Positions 56,496 to 64,000 of a stretch of DNA of 64,000 nucleotides are shown one piece after another; positions within the stretch are counted from its first letter, which is position 1, and every line of letters begins with the position of its first letter. The notes beneath the pieces are model-generated. The model was not told the DNA's origin. It searched no databases and saw only the letters and a program-made list of their open reading frames with translations. The translations under genes and the position numbers were made by a program. The DNA is taken from NCBI RefSeq assembly GCF_015291725.1, contig NZ_CP030038.1, positions 6,747,001 to 6,811,000 of the forward strand, read 5' to 3'. Origin of the DNA: Bradyrhizobium sp. CCBAU 51765. Lineage in GTDB: Bacteria > Pseudomonadota > Alphaproteobacteria > Rhizobiales > Xanthobacteraceae.

Positions 56496-57608
56496 TGAGC
56501 GGCGGCGCTTGCAACGATTGCGGCTGTTCCGGCAACACAACGAGGACGTTTGAATCGCATATCACCTCACGCGCCGCCATCTTGCAGCGGCGAATGATCC
56601 GGCTCGCTGGCGTCACGGCGGGGTGCAGGAGTTATGCTAGCGGCCGCAATGCGCGTTCCTATGCGCTTGTGCCATCGCACTGTGGTATTCGCGATAACAG
56701 GTCATTTGGCGAAGGTCTGGTGTTTTGATTAGGAGAGAATTCGCAGGACGAACGTCGGCGACCGCAGATCACTCGGCTGGGCCAGGAGAACGGACGACTG
56801 CGCATGGCGCGCGACCTTTCAACACCGGTGATGCCAGTCGGAAGCCGACAAGCTCGAAATGATGACTTGACGATACATGATCGCCGACGCACGCGATCTT
56901 TTGGGCAAGACGAACACACGACATGCCCATATGACGTGCAATGTGTCTGGAGCGCTCACGTGCATATGCCCATCCAAAACGGTATGCGGGACGCATGTCG
57001 ACCGGTCGCGGATCACTTACTATCGGCGAGAGGTCGGCGGCTTGAGTTTTATGCGGGTCAGCTCAAAAGACCTTGAATCGCACGTAGCGTCACGTTGTAG
57101 CATTTTGAAGTAGCTGACGGGGATGGCTGGCAAGCCAACCGGGCCGCTGTTTGCCGCCGACGTCGGTGAGACGATGATACTAGTGCGTTCGATGTGTATA
57201 CGGCAGAGGGGGACTCTGGTGCGCCAATCACTGCCTTCGAATTGCTCTAACGCGCTCCGAATGCTCGCATGCGAATAACAAGGTACTTCTGCCCAGACAC
57301 CGGGGATGGTGGGTCGCTACGCTCTTCGGCCGGCACGTTGATGGCATACGAACAGCCGCGGATCAACTCTGTTCAGCGCCACTCACTTAATCAGCATGAC
57401 TTTGACGATCCTCAGGACAACGGACAATACCTCCTTCCAGCTGTGCGAGCCAGTGTTGAGCCGCATTACGCCAATAGTCGGCGGTTTTTGAAAAAAGGAA
57501 TGAAGCCAGGTTTCTGCGACCATTGATCACTCCGTAATTAGAATTTGCGGCGAACGTTTTGCCGCAAATCATCGTCGGCAGCGCTCCCTCTGTCGACGAC
57601 TAACTTCC
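56496..57608. other. Stretch without a recognised gene
   Basis: An 85-codon plus-strand frame at 57269-57526 begins MRITRYFCPDTGDG, reminiscent of a zinc-ribbon small protein start, but the remainder is unrecognisable. Nothing else supported. Confidence 0.3.
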
Positions 57609-57644
57609 GCCCGGCCATCGACATGAGGCCGGGCGCTTTTTTTT
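57609..57644 (+). terminator. Rho-independent terminator
   Basis: GCCCGGCC, a ten-base loop, then GGCCGGGC and GCTTTTTTTT: eight GC pairs and a long U tract. The stem is identical to that at 43369-43401. No intact plus-strand gene precedes it. Confidence 0.75.
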
Positions 57645-58256
57645 GCGTCGATGAATGACCGTTTGGAGGGTTCTGGTCCGCGGTGCTTGATGATTGCGAA
57701 GGGTTTAGGGAGAGAGACAAACCTAAGCGATCGATTGGGAGGATAGTTCGTCACATAATGAAATCGATTGATCCGATCCTAGCGCCCGCGTTGCTCTGGC
57801 CTCTCGCATCTATGGTCCATGGCCACGACCTCGTGGCCGTCAACGCCAACCACCCGGCCACCCGCATCGCCGCTGTGGCTCTGCGCGGAGCGACTGATTT
57901 AGCTGCCGCGCATGAGTTATGGAGAGGACCGTCCGCGTCAGCTTAACGCTCCATCCGCGCGTCGATCTCGTCGGTCCCTGCGCGTGATGATGGACGACCC
58001 GACCGTGCGCCCGGACGCAGCGCGCGGTGCTGCCCGGAATCGACCGCTCGGTCGGCCGTCCCATCTGTCCCGGTAAGCTCTCGTGTGCGGATTTTTCGCG
58101 CTACGGATTCGACGTCGTGAGGTGGGTGACAGCAGGGATACGCGCGCTTTTTGATCAGGAAGGGCGTGATCAGAGAGCACTTCTCCTCGTGATCACGTGA
58201 AACTCTGCACCCACATTTAAATGGCCTTCGCGCAACCGAGCGACTATTGTCGATCC
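57645..58256. other. Stretch without a recognised gene
   Basis: Overlapping short frames. An AATCGATT-containing segment around 57760 vaguely recalls half a nod box but is incomplete. Confidence 0.35.
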
Positions 58257-58618
58257 ATGTCTCGCCTTTTGTATCTAACTGCTACTATCATCCTGCCGAT
58301 GCTGCCGGTCGTCGCGAACGCTGCGCCAATTAATGAAAAGGGGCCAAAGCCGGTCTGGAAGGCTACGGCTTCCTGCCCGGCTATCGCCAACCGCCGAGCA
58401 ACAGCATTCCGCTCTACAAGCAGAAGGACTTGATACGCCGGTTCTCGCGCGCCGACCGACGCCACTGGTATATCGACTCGGTTCCTCAGTATTACGGTTG
58501 GGACGGCGAGTGGCACTATTTCGGCCAACCCGGCTTCCGCGGCGGCCGCTACAATGGAGGCAGTTTCGGACCGTGCTGGACGCGGACGCCGATCGGGCCG
58601 ATCTGGAATTGTGGATGA
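58257..58618 (+). pseudogene. Small secreted protein with a frameshift
   Basis: The first frame has a signal peptide (MSRLLYLTATIILPMLPVV, cleavage near ANAAP). Between about 58340 and 58361 the reading frame must shift to continue as GYGFLPGYRQPP, then WYIDSVPQYYGWDGEWHYFGQPGF and GGSFGPCWTRTPIGPIWNCG. The tail GPCWTxTPIGxxWNCG is a known ending of small secreted Bradyrhizobium proteins. A single-base indel explains both halves. Without it the protein would be about 120 residues. Confidence 0.7.
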
Positions 58619-59316
58619 TCGCGCGCGCCGCTAGGAGAAACTTCACGCCATTGCGCCGGAATTACGTCGCGGCGTTTACTGACGTCCTGCCCCGATCTTC
58701 GCCATCGCGCTGCAGCCCCAGAGGCAGAGCGTGCTCGCAGATTCGATGATCAGGTCCGCCTGCGGCAAATGAGCAGGCAAGTAACCGCGATTGCGATGAC
58801 GATCCTGATCCGATCCGCCGCGAAATCGGCCGCTGTTGATCGCCGCCTTTCTGCGCTGCGGCCCAGGACCCTTTGCCGGAGACAAACGGCCGCTGCAGTG
58901 ATGCTGAACTCTCGCGGCAAGTTATTCTGGAATGAACACATCCTTCGGCTCGCATTCCCATTGACACAACAACAGGGACGCCAGGCGCGTGCTGAAATCC
59001 GCTCAGCTCAAGGAACTATGAGAACCGATGCAATTGTTTGGCATTTGTTCGAAGCAGTGCACCAGCTCCTCGAGGACAAGGCCATGCGGCAGCCGCTCAG
59101 ACCATTCAATGCTTCGAGCGCCGGTTGGCAGTGTTAGAAATTTACCACCCGCCCGATGTTGACGTCGTGCGCCGGGTCTGTAATGGCAACCCGGAAACTG
59201 GAGTGCCCGTCCGGCCATCGATATCCGCTCAAATGATCACCCGTTGTGCAGCTTTGGGCGGCTAAGCGCGATTGTCAGGTCCTTCAGCGATGAATGAGGC
59301 GCTCCAAGAGTCCTCA
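58619..59316. other. Stretch with small-protein relics
   Basis: On the plus strand, near 59020-59135, one frame reads WHLFEAVHQLLEDKAMRQPLR. Another near 59110-59260 reads RRLAVLEIYHPPDVDVVRRV. They look like pieces of small proteins but have no clear starts. Confidence 0.3.
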
Positions 59317-59979
59317 CTAGAAGCGCGTATTTTTGAGCAATACATCACCCTCCACCGCGCGGGGATAGTGGGACGCCACCTCGAATGATGGCAATAGGTC
59401 AAGAATAGCTTGCAGCGACAACTGCCCTTCGTAGAGCTCGCGGTCGCTATATTCCGTGTACACGAAGCGCGTGTTGCTCAAGGTCTGCATGCCGCCGGCG
59501 ATAACATCGGCTTCGGCTCCCTGGACATCCATCCAGATGAAATCGATCATATTCAGCTTGGCTTCGCTGCACCAATCGTCCAGCCGCCGCGTTTCAACCG
59601 AGACAGGGCGATCGAACCGAACCCAATCATACTCAGTAAGATGATTCTTCGGGCGGCGTATTGAGCCGGAGAGGTCCCATTCCTTCGCATCACCATCTGC
59701 ATTGCTTGGATGGAAGTCGATCATCCCATTTCGATCACTGATCGCGATTTCAAGCAGCTTCACCCTATTGAGGGATGGCCCCAGCTTCTTCTTGAAGCGC
59801 GCGATCGCTCTGGGGTCCGGCTCAAAGCAGTAGAGCTGAGCTTGCGGGCAGAGGTTGAGAAACTGTTGCGTATCGGTCCCATCATTACAGCCGATATCCA
59901 GGATGACGGGATTCGGCTTCTGAAGAAGTGAAACAATGTGCTGGTGTACTTCGATAGACGACACGGGTGCTTTTTCCAT
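59317..59979 (-). CDS. noeI: FkbM-family methyltransferase, NoeI-like
   Basis: A 220-residue S-adenosylmethionine-dependent methyltransferase of the FkbM family. Motif I is VILDIGCNDGTDTQQF at about residues 25-40, the acidic end of the second strand is YCFEPDPRA, and the family signature MIDFIWMDVQGAEADVIAGG lies near residue 150. FkbM enzymes methylate sugar hydroxyls. In Bradyrhizobium the symbiosis-island member is NoeI, which 2-O-methylates the fucose of the Nod factor, so context suggests NoeI. The frame extends to a TTG at 60045 (242 residues); I prefer the ATG at 59979, though neither has a strong ribosome binding site. No complete nod box is seen upstream. Confidence 0.7.
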   Translation of the reverse strand: MEKAPVSSIEVHQHIVSLLQKPNPVILDIGCNDGTDTQQFLNLCPQAQLYCFEPDPRAIARFKKKLGPSLNRVKLLEIAISDRNGMIDFHPSNADGDAKEWDLSGSIRRPKNHLTEYDWVRFDRPVSVETRRLDDWCSEAKLNMIDFIWMDVQGAEADVIAGGMQTLSNTRFVYTEYSDRELYEGQLSLQAILDLLPSFEVASHYPRAVEGDVLLKNTRF

Positions 59980-60056
59980 TGGGCGCGGTGATCGGTTGAA
60001 TTTTGTCTTTGACGCCGCAATCACACGCCAGACGCGCCGGCACAACGCATATCAAT

Positions 60057-60073
60057 GTATATGATTCATATAC
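60057..60073. promoter_or_regulatory. Perfect 17-bp palindrome upstream of the FkbM gene
   Basis: GTATATGATTCATATAC has perfect 8-bp arms around one base. It lies 80 bp upstream of the ATG at 59979 and looks like a dimer-binding operator. The factor is unknown. Confidence 0.45.
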
Positions 60074-60519
60074 CTGTCGGTTCCCTTGAATTATGACAGC
60101 CATTTGGAGGCCATCAACATCAAAAGGGAATCCTGTCGAACCGCGGCCTGCAGCGACTGCCCTGCAATGCAAATTGCACCCTCTATCTCGGGAGACGAGG
60201 CAACTGCGAGCTAGATCGTCGTCTCCGGTCCGCCTTTCGGAGCGGTAGAAAGATCGGCTTCGTACTAATGTAAGTCGTCGGCTATTCTCCTCAAAGCGTG
60301 CCCGCCAGACTGATCTCTCGTGCGCAGGAATAGCCAATCAGCTCGATCCCGGTTGCGACAGGCAAGATGTGCCTAGTCGACCGACCGCTGCCATCCCAGA
60401 TTCGCTGACGCAACGTGTGAACCACCCAGTGGAATCACCTGATCCCCGGAATACCGTACGAGGTCAAGGGACCGACGCATGGGTTGCTGCGCGCAAGCAA
60501 AACACTGCACGGCGGTCGT
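60074..60519. other. Stretch without a recognised gene
   Basis: No gene found between the noeI-like upstream region and the IS66 relic. Short frames overlap on both strands. Confidence 0.35.
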
Positions 60520-60800
60520 CGCGGATCTCTTCGATTTCTGGCAGGACACCTTGCAGCGGATCTCCGGCAAATCAAAGCTGGCCGTGGCGATCCGCTATGC
60601 CGTCTCTCGGCGCGCCCTCTTCGAACACTTCCCACCGGCGGCCGCATTGAGCTCGACTCCACCACCGTCGAACGCGCCATTAGCTCCAACAATTCGAAAA
60701 GCTTTTCGCGGGCAGCGGCGGCGGGACAAACCTTGGCAGCCATTCGCAACCTGCCGCAAACGACGTAAATGACAATGTCGATCCATTCGCGTAATTTCAG
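60520..60800 (+). mobile_element. IS66-family TnpC, C-terminal relic
   Basis: Two plus-strand frames together give ISGKSKLAVAIRYAVSRR, then TGGRIELDSTTVERAI and GQTLAAIRNLPQTT. These match the C-terminal end of IS66 transposases (GKSxLAxAIRYA, DGRIELDxNTVERAI, TWATIATLLQT). At least one frameshift and small deletions are present. The rest of the element is gone. Confidence 0.7.
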
Positions 60801-61127
60801 ATGACGTATTGCCAACGGCTTACCTTGAAACGAAATCGACGCGCTTATGCCATAGGACCACGCCCTCTGACGACCTCAGCTTGCCGACGGCGTAGTTCAA
60901 CTCGAGATTTCACATGCCTTATGGTTGAGTTCGCGCACGCTGTCCCGATGCTTGCAACGTCGGTCCTCAGGCGTGGATCGCTGTTGAGCTGCCGATCTCG
61001 CTCCATCACCGACCGTGGTATACAATTTCGAACGTCGATCAGCACGGTCAGTTTAAGTGGACGAGCTCTGCATGATTTCGCCGAATTTTGCGATAGGCCA
61101 TCATATGCAACTTTAGGGCTCGCCGGT
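60801..61127. other. Stretch without a recognised gene
   Basis: Only short overlapping frames between the IS66 relic and the ABC-exporter relic. Confidence 0.35.
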
Positions 61128-61430
61128 TTACGTCTGCCACAAGCGCGCATAAGCGCTTTCAGCCAGCAGATCAAGATGTCTGCCCTCCGCGACGATCCGG
61201 CCCCTGTCTAAGACGACGATCTTGTCGGCACCACAGATGGTGCTGACTCGGTGAGAGATGACAACGACAGTCTTGCCGTCCCGACGCAAATTCTCAAGGA
61301 GCCGGTGCACAGTGGCTTCGGCAACCGAGTCGAGGGAGGAGGTCGGCTCGTCCATCCCGGTCCCGGTATAGAACTCGTGCTAACGAAAGGCGCTGCTTCT
61401 CGCCACCAGACAAGTTGGCCTACAGTCAGT
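61128..61430 (-). pseudogene. ABC exporter ATPase domain, C-terminal relic
   Basis: The minus strand reads MDEPTSSLDSVAEATVHRLL (Walker B and D-loop), TVVVISHRVSTICGADKIVVLDRGRIVAEG (H-loop) and AYARLWQT. Upstream, after a frameshift, TVGQLVWWREAAP is recognisable as the damaged signature motif (TVGQLSGGEKQR). The Walker A region is missing. It derives from an exporter of the peptide/bacteriocin or glucan type. Confidence 0.75.
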
Positions 61431-61690
61431 CTCGTCTCAATCGCCGGAGAAAATGCCTGTAGCGTTCTCTCAACTCTGTTCACAATCCTGCTAATGTGGT
61501 GTGGCACGACGCTTGTTCTGGACCGGACCGTCACTCGAGGTGAGTTGCTCTCCTGCTATGCACTGCTCGGCTATATCAACCGACCGGTCGCCGACCTGCT
61601 CCAAACTAACAAAATTGTGCTGCAGGCCGGCCAGCGCCGTCGAAATACGCGACGCTTCGATCGGTGTAAGGGCCGTGAGAAACCCTGGGC
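61431..61690 (+). pseudogene. ABC exporter membrane domain, relic in opposite orientation
   Basis: The plus strand reads GTTLVLDRTVTRGELLSCYALLGYINRPVADLL and NKIVLQAG, then breaks down. This is the region just before the ATPase domain in peptidase-type ABC exporters (GxxLVLDGxLTLGELLAFYALLGYxxxPVAxL). The matching ATPase fragment is adjacent but on the other strand, so the original gene was broken by an inversion or two gene copies decayed side by side. Confidence 0.6.
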
Positions 61691-61715
61691 TCAACCGGTG
61701 TTTCGGCGAAAGCAA

Positions 61716-61731
61716 TGTCATTTCCGCAACA
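61716..61731 (+). promoter_or_regulatory. Candidate NifA upstream activator sequence
   Basis: TGTCATTTCCGCAACA fits TGT-N10-ACA, the NifA-binding consensus. It lies 105 bp upstream of the first -24/-12 promoter, a normal distance. The motif is short enough to arise by chance about once per 4 kb. Confidence 0.45.
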
Positions 61732-61807
61732 GCTTGTCGGCGGTGTATCTAAGCGCGTCTGCTTCCGGACAAAGACACGTGCAGGCCCCCCAACGGATCA
61801 GCAGACC

Positions 61808-62007
61808 TGCAGGCACGGATCGTTCAGCTCATTTTTGGCCTGACTCTTGCTGTAATTTGGTTTGTCACAATGTGACTATCACCAACTTGAGCTCAGGAGA
61901 CCTGTATGAATTTTCGTCCGCTTCCCGACCGCGTCGTGGTCAAGCGCACCGACGCCGATAAGAATACCGCTTGCGCCGTTATCATTCCCGACACAGCCAA
62001 GGAAAAG
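61808..62007 (+). repeat. 200-bp tandem duplication, first copy
   Basis: The segment from CTGCAGGCACGGATCGTTCAGC onwards repeats 200 bp later as CTGCAGGCATGGGTCGTTCAGC. The repeat covers a -24/-12 promoter, a 13-bp palindrome, a leader and the first 30 codons of groES. The copies have diverged at many positions, so the event is not recent. Confidence 0.85.
61837..61852 (+). promoter_or_regulatory. -24/-12 (sigma-54) promoter, first copy
   Basis: TGGCCTGACTCTTGCT has GG and GC separated by exactly ten bases, the sigma-54 spacing, with the TTGCT -12 element. It precedes the truncated groES copy. Confidence 0.75.
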
Positions 62008-62076
62008 CTGCAGGCATGGGTCGTTCAGCTCATTATTGGCCTGACCCTTGCTATAATTGGACTTGTCACAATGTGA
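61906..62076 (+). pseudogene. Truncated groES duplicate
   Basis: A 56-codon frame starting MNFRPLPDRVVVKRTDADKN and continuing VIIPDTAKEKL, nearly the first 30 residues of GroES. It then runs without homology through the second promoter (QAWVVQLIIGLTLAIIG) and stops at 62074-62076. The mobile-loop start is degenerate (Ala-Cys-Ala for Gly-Gly-Ile) and the barrel core is absent, so it cannot form a co-chaperonin. If translated, its hydrophobic tail could make a membrane peptide. Confidence 0.8.
62037..62052 (+). promoter_or_regulatory. -24/-12 (sigma-54) promoter of groES-groEL
   Basis: TGGCCTGACCCTTGCT has the GG-N10-GC spacing of sigma-54 promoters. The start of transcription would fall near 62063, about 50 bp before the groES ATG. 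This is the promoter type of the NifA-controlled groESL of Bradyrhizobium. Confidence 0.8.
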
Positions 62077-62077
62077 C
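62065..62077. promoter_or_regulatory. 13-bp palindrome at the groES transcription start
   Basis: GTCACAATGTGAC is a perfect palindrome just downstream of the -12 element, at about the expected transcription start. The same 13 bases occur at 61864-61876 in the first copy, unchanged although flanks have diverged. Confidence 0.5.
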
Positions 62078-62113
62078 TATCTGCAACTTGTTCAAAACGC
62101 TCAGGAGTCTTGT

Positions 62114-62428
62114 ATGAAATTTCGTCCGCTTCACGACCGCGTCGTAGTCAAGCGCATCGACGCTGATGAGAAGACCGCTGGTGGCATCATCATTCCCGAC
62201 ACAGCAAAGGAGAAACCCTCGCAGGGCGAAGTCATTGCAATTGGCCCGGGCGGCCGCGATGAGACCGGCAAGCTGATTCCGATCGACATCGAGGTCGGAG
62301 ACCGCGTGCTGTTCGGCAAATGGTCGGGTACCGAAGTCAAGATCAATAGCGAGGAGCTGTTGATCATGAAGGAGAGCGACATCATGGGCGTCCTCACAGA
62401 TGTGTTTCCCAAAAAGAAAGCCGCCTAA
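62114..62428 (+). CDS. groES: Co-chaperonin GroES
   Basis: A 104-residue GroES that caps the GroEL chamber. It shows RPLHDRVVVKRIDADEKTAGGIIIPDTAKEKPSQG with the mobile loop, GEVIAIGPGGRDE and the terminal KESDIMGVL. The ATG at 62114 follows CAGGAG by a few bases; the longer frame from 62057 enters the promoter and is not used. It is followed 85 bp later by groEL. The -24/-12 promoter suggests induction by NifA during nitrogen fixation, as for groESL3 of B. diazoefficiens. Bradyrhizobium genomes carry several groESL copies, so the exact number cannot be given. Confidence 0.95.
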   Translation: MKFRPLHDRVVVKRIDADEKTAGGIIIPDTAKEKPSQGEVIAIGPGGRDETGKLIPIDIEVGDRVLFGKWSGTEVKINSEELLIMKESDIMGVLTDVFPKKKAA

Positions 62429-62513
62429 CCCAGCGCTCGCACAGCTCACTCCCTGAAGAGCGCCCACTTAGGCGCGCTGAAGGGTGAGAAAATAAGAACT
62501 GAGGGAATTCTTA

Positions 62514-64000
62514 ATGTCAGCCAAAGAAGTCAAATTCGGAGTAGACGCGCGGGACCGCATGCTGCGCGGCGTCGACATCCTCGCCAATGCCGTGCAGGTC
62601 ACGCTTGGTCCGAAGGGCCGCAACGTCGTGCTCGACAAGTCGTTCGGCGCGCCTCGCATCACCAAGGACGGCGTTGCCGTCGCCAAGGACATCGAACTCG
62701 ACGACAAGTTTGAGAACATGGGCGCCCAGATGGTGCGCGAAGTCGCTTCGAAGGCGGCGGATGCTGCCGGCGACGGCACCACCACTGCGACCGTCCTGGC
62801 CGCCGCGATAGTCCGCGAAGGCGCCAAGTCAGTTGCCGCCGGTATGAACCCGATGGACCTCAAGCGCGGTATTGACCTCGCGGTCGAAGCCGTCGTTGCG
62901 GACCTCCAGAAGAACTCCAAGAAGGTCACCTCGAACGAGGAGATCGCCCAGGTCGGCACCATTTCGGCCAACGGCGACCAGGAGATCGGCAAGTTCCTCG
63001 CCGACGCCGTGAAGAAGGTCGGCAACGAAGGCGTGATCACGGTCGAAGAGGCCAAGTCGCTCGAGACCGAACTCGACGTCGTCGAGGGCATGCAGTTCGA
63101 CCGCGGCTACATCTCGCCCTACTTCGTGACCAACGCCGACAAGATGCGCGTCGAGATGGATGACGCCTACATTCTCATCAACGAGAAGAAGCTCTCCTCG
63201 CTGAACGAACTGCTGCCGCTGCTCGAGGCCGTGGTGCAGAGTGGTAAGCCGCTGGTCATCGTCGCCGAGGACGTCGAGGGCGAAGCGCTCGCGACCCTAG
63301 TCGTGAATCGCCTGCGTGGTGGCCTGAAGGTCGCGGCCGTCAAGGCTCCGGGCTTCGGCGATCGCCGCAAGGCCATGCTGCAGGACATCGCGATCCTGAC
63401 CGGCGGCCAGGCGATCTCGGAAGATCTCGGCATCAAGCTCGAGAACGTCACGCTCAACATGCTCGGTCACGCCAAGAAGGTGATGATCGACAAGGAGAAC
63501 ACCACGATCGTCAACGGCGCCGGCAAGAAGGCCGACATCGAGGCGCGCGTGGCCCAGATCAAGGCGCAGATCGCGGAGACAACCTCGGACTACGACCGTG
63601 AGAAGCTCCAGGAGCGACTTGCCAAGCTCGCGGGCGGCGTCGCGGTGATCCGCGTCGGAGGCGCGACCGAGGTCGAGGTGAAGGAGCGCAAGGATCGCGT
63701 TGATGACGCAATGCATGCGACCCGTGCGGCTGTCGAGGAAGGCATCCTGCCGGGCGGCGGCGTCGCCCTGCTCCGCGCTTCCGAGCAGCTCAAGGGCCTG
63801 CGCACCAAGAACGACGATCAGAAGACCGGCGTCGAGATCGTGCGCAAGGCACTGTCCTGGCCGGCCCGCCAGATTGCAATCAACGCCGGTGAAGACGGTT
63901 CGATCGTGGTCGGCAAAGTCTTGGACAACGAGCAGTACTCTTATGGCTTCGATGCGCAGACAGGCGAGTATAGCAACCTTGTCTCTAAGGGCATCATTGA
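62514..64000 (+). CDS. groEL: Chaperonin GroEL, truncated by the window edge
   Basis: At least 495 residues of a protein normally about 545 long; it is open at the right end of the window. The start MSAKEVKFGVDARDRMLRGVD is typical. Present are the ATP-binding TLGPKGRNVVLDKSFGAPRITKDGV and DGTTTATVLA motifs, the apical-domain segment QFDRGYISPYFVTN, and GGGVALLRA. One unusual point is WPARQIAINAG, where Pro often follows as LRQIAENAG. It makes the double-ring folding chamber with GroES. In rhizobia the NifA-controlled copy helps fold nitrogenase components. It is in an operon with groES. Confidence 0.96.
   Translation, partial: MSAKEVKFGVDARDRMLRGVDILANAVQVTLGPKGRNVVLDKSFGAPRITKDGVAVAKDIELDDKFENMGAQMVREVASKAADAAGDGTTTATVLAAAIVREGAKSVAAGMNPMDLKRGIDLAVEAVVADLQKNSKKVTSNEEIAQVGTISANGDQEIGKFLADAVKKVGNEGVITVEEAKSLETELDVVEGMQFDRGYISPYFVTNADKMRVEMDDAYILINEKKLSSLNELLPLLEAVVQSGKPLVIVAEDVEGEALATLVVNRLRGGLKVAAVKAPGFGDRRKAMLQDIAILTGGQAISEDLGIKLENVTLNMLGHAKKVMIDKENTTIVNGAGKKADIEARVAQIKAQIAETTSDYDREKLQERLAKLAGGVAVIRVGGATEVEVKERKDRVDDAMHATRAAVEEGILPGGGVALLRASEQLKGLRTKNDDQKTGVEIVRKALSWPARQIAINAGEDGSIVVGKVLDNEQYSYGFDAQTGEYSNLVSKGII

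Larger units (their letters stand above)
62008..62170 (+). repeat. 200-bp tandem duplication, second copy (active groES)
   Basis: This is the second unit of the duplication, from CTGCAGGCATGGGTCG through the promoter and leader into the intact groES. A 10-12 base insertion (TTCAAAACG region) lengthens the leader relative to the first copy. Confidence 0.8.

Noticed and set aside
57745..57790. Half nod box (GGATCAATCGATTTCA on the minus strand)
   Set aside because: The ATC-N9-GAT pattern is incomplete and no gene starts downstream on that strand.

Overview
The window reads as part of a symbiosis island of a nodulating Bradyrhizobium. It carries the flavonoid-sensing pair nodV-nodW, a complete rhizobitoxine operon (rtxACDEFG), a type III effector of the NopM E3-ligase family behind a near-consensus tts box, a fixJ with a decayed fixL, a probable Nod-factor methyltransferase (noeI-like), and a groES-groEL pair behind -24/-12 (sigma-54) promoters. 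Many insertion-sequence remnants, long gene-poor stretches and several visibly decayed genes fit an island rather than core chromosome. Genus and gene symbols are assigned from recognised protein families and gene order; no database search was possible.

Layout. 1-2.0 kb: gene-poor, with an IS5 fragment. 2.1-3.5 kb: divergent MarR regulator, ABM-domain protein and small membrane protein, with two palindromic operator candidates between them. 3.6-7.0 kb: nodV and nodW, followed by a third response regulator broken by IS5 debris (7.0-8.7 kb). 8.9-11.1 kb: a 751-residue candidate effector. 12.1-12.5 kb: a decayed pRiA4b Orf3-like gene. 13.0-21.2 kb: the rtx operon on the minus strand, with overlapping or closely spaced genes. 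23.0-27.1 kb: a sulfation module (cysD/nodP-like, cysNC/nodQ-like, sulfotransferase). 28.3-30 kb: debris including a Ulp1-like protease fragment. 30.3-32.9 kb: nopM. 33-39.7 kb: small rhizobial genes and a stand-alone chorismate mutase. 39.8-42.3 kb: fixL remnant, fixJ and a hemerythrin-like protein. 43.5-46.1 kb: metE with a cobalamin riboswitch. 47-48.6 kb: an exported protein and a 60-residue protein. 48.8-51.1 kb: an intact IS21-family element. 51.9-53.4 kb: thermonuclease-like protein and beta-carbonic anhydrase. 54.4-55.5 kb: acyl-CoA-dehydrogenase-fold flavoprotein, followed by a long AG microsatellite. 56-58.6 kb: decayed outer-membrane and secreted proteins. 59.3-60.0 kb: FkbM-type methyltransferase. 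60.5-61.8 kb: IS66 and ABC-exporter debris. 61.8-64.0 kb: a duplicated promoter/groES segment, groES and groEL, which runs off the right edge.

How the genes fit together. NodV-NodW sense plant flavonoids and switch on nodulation genes. Rhizobitoxine blocks ACC synthase and so lowers host ethylene. NopM, and perhaps the 751-residue protein, are delivered into plant cells. The sulfation module and the FkbM methyltransferase could decorate surface or signal glycolipids. FixJ and the NifA/sigma-54-type groESL promoter connect the region to low-oxygen control. The most unusual structural feature is the tandem 200-bp duplication upstream of groES, which copies the promoter, a 13-bp palindrome and the first part of groES.
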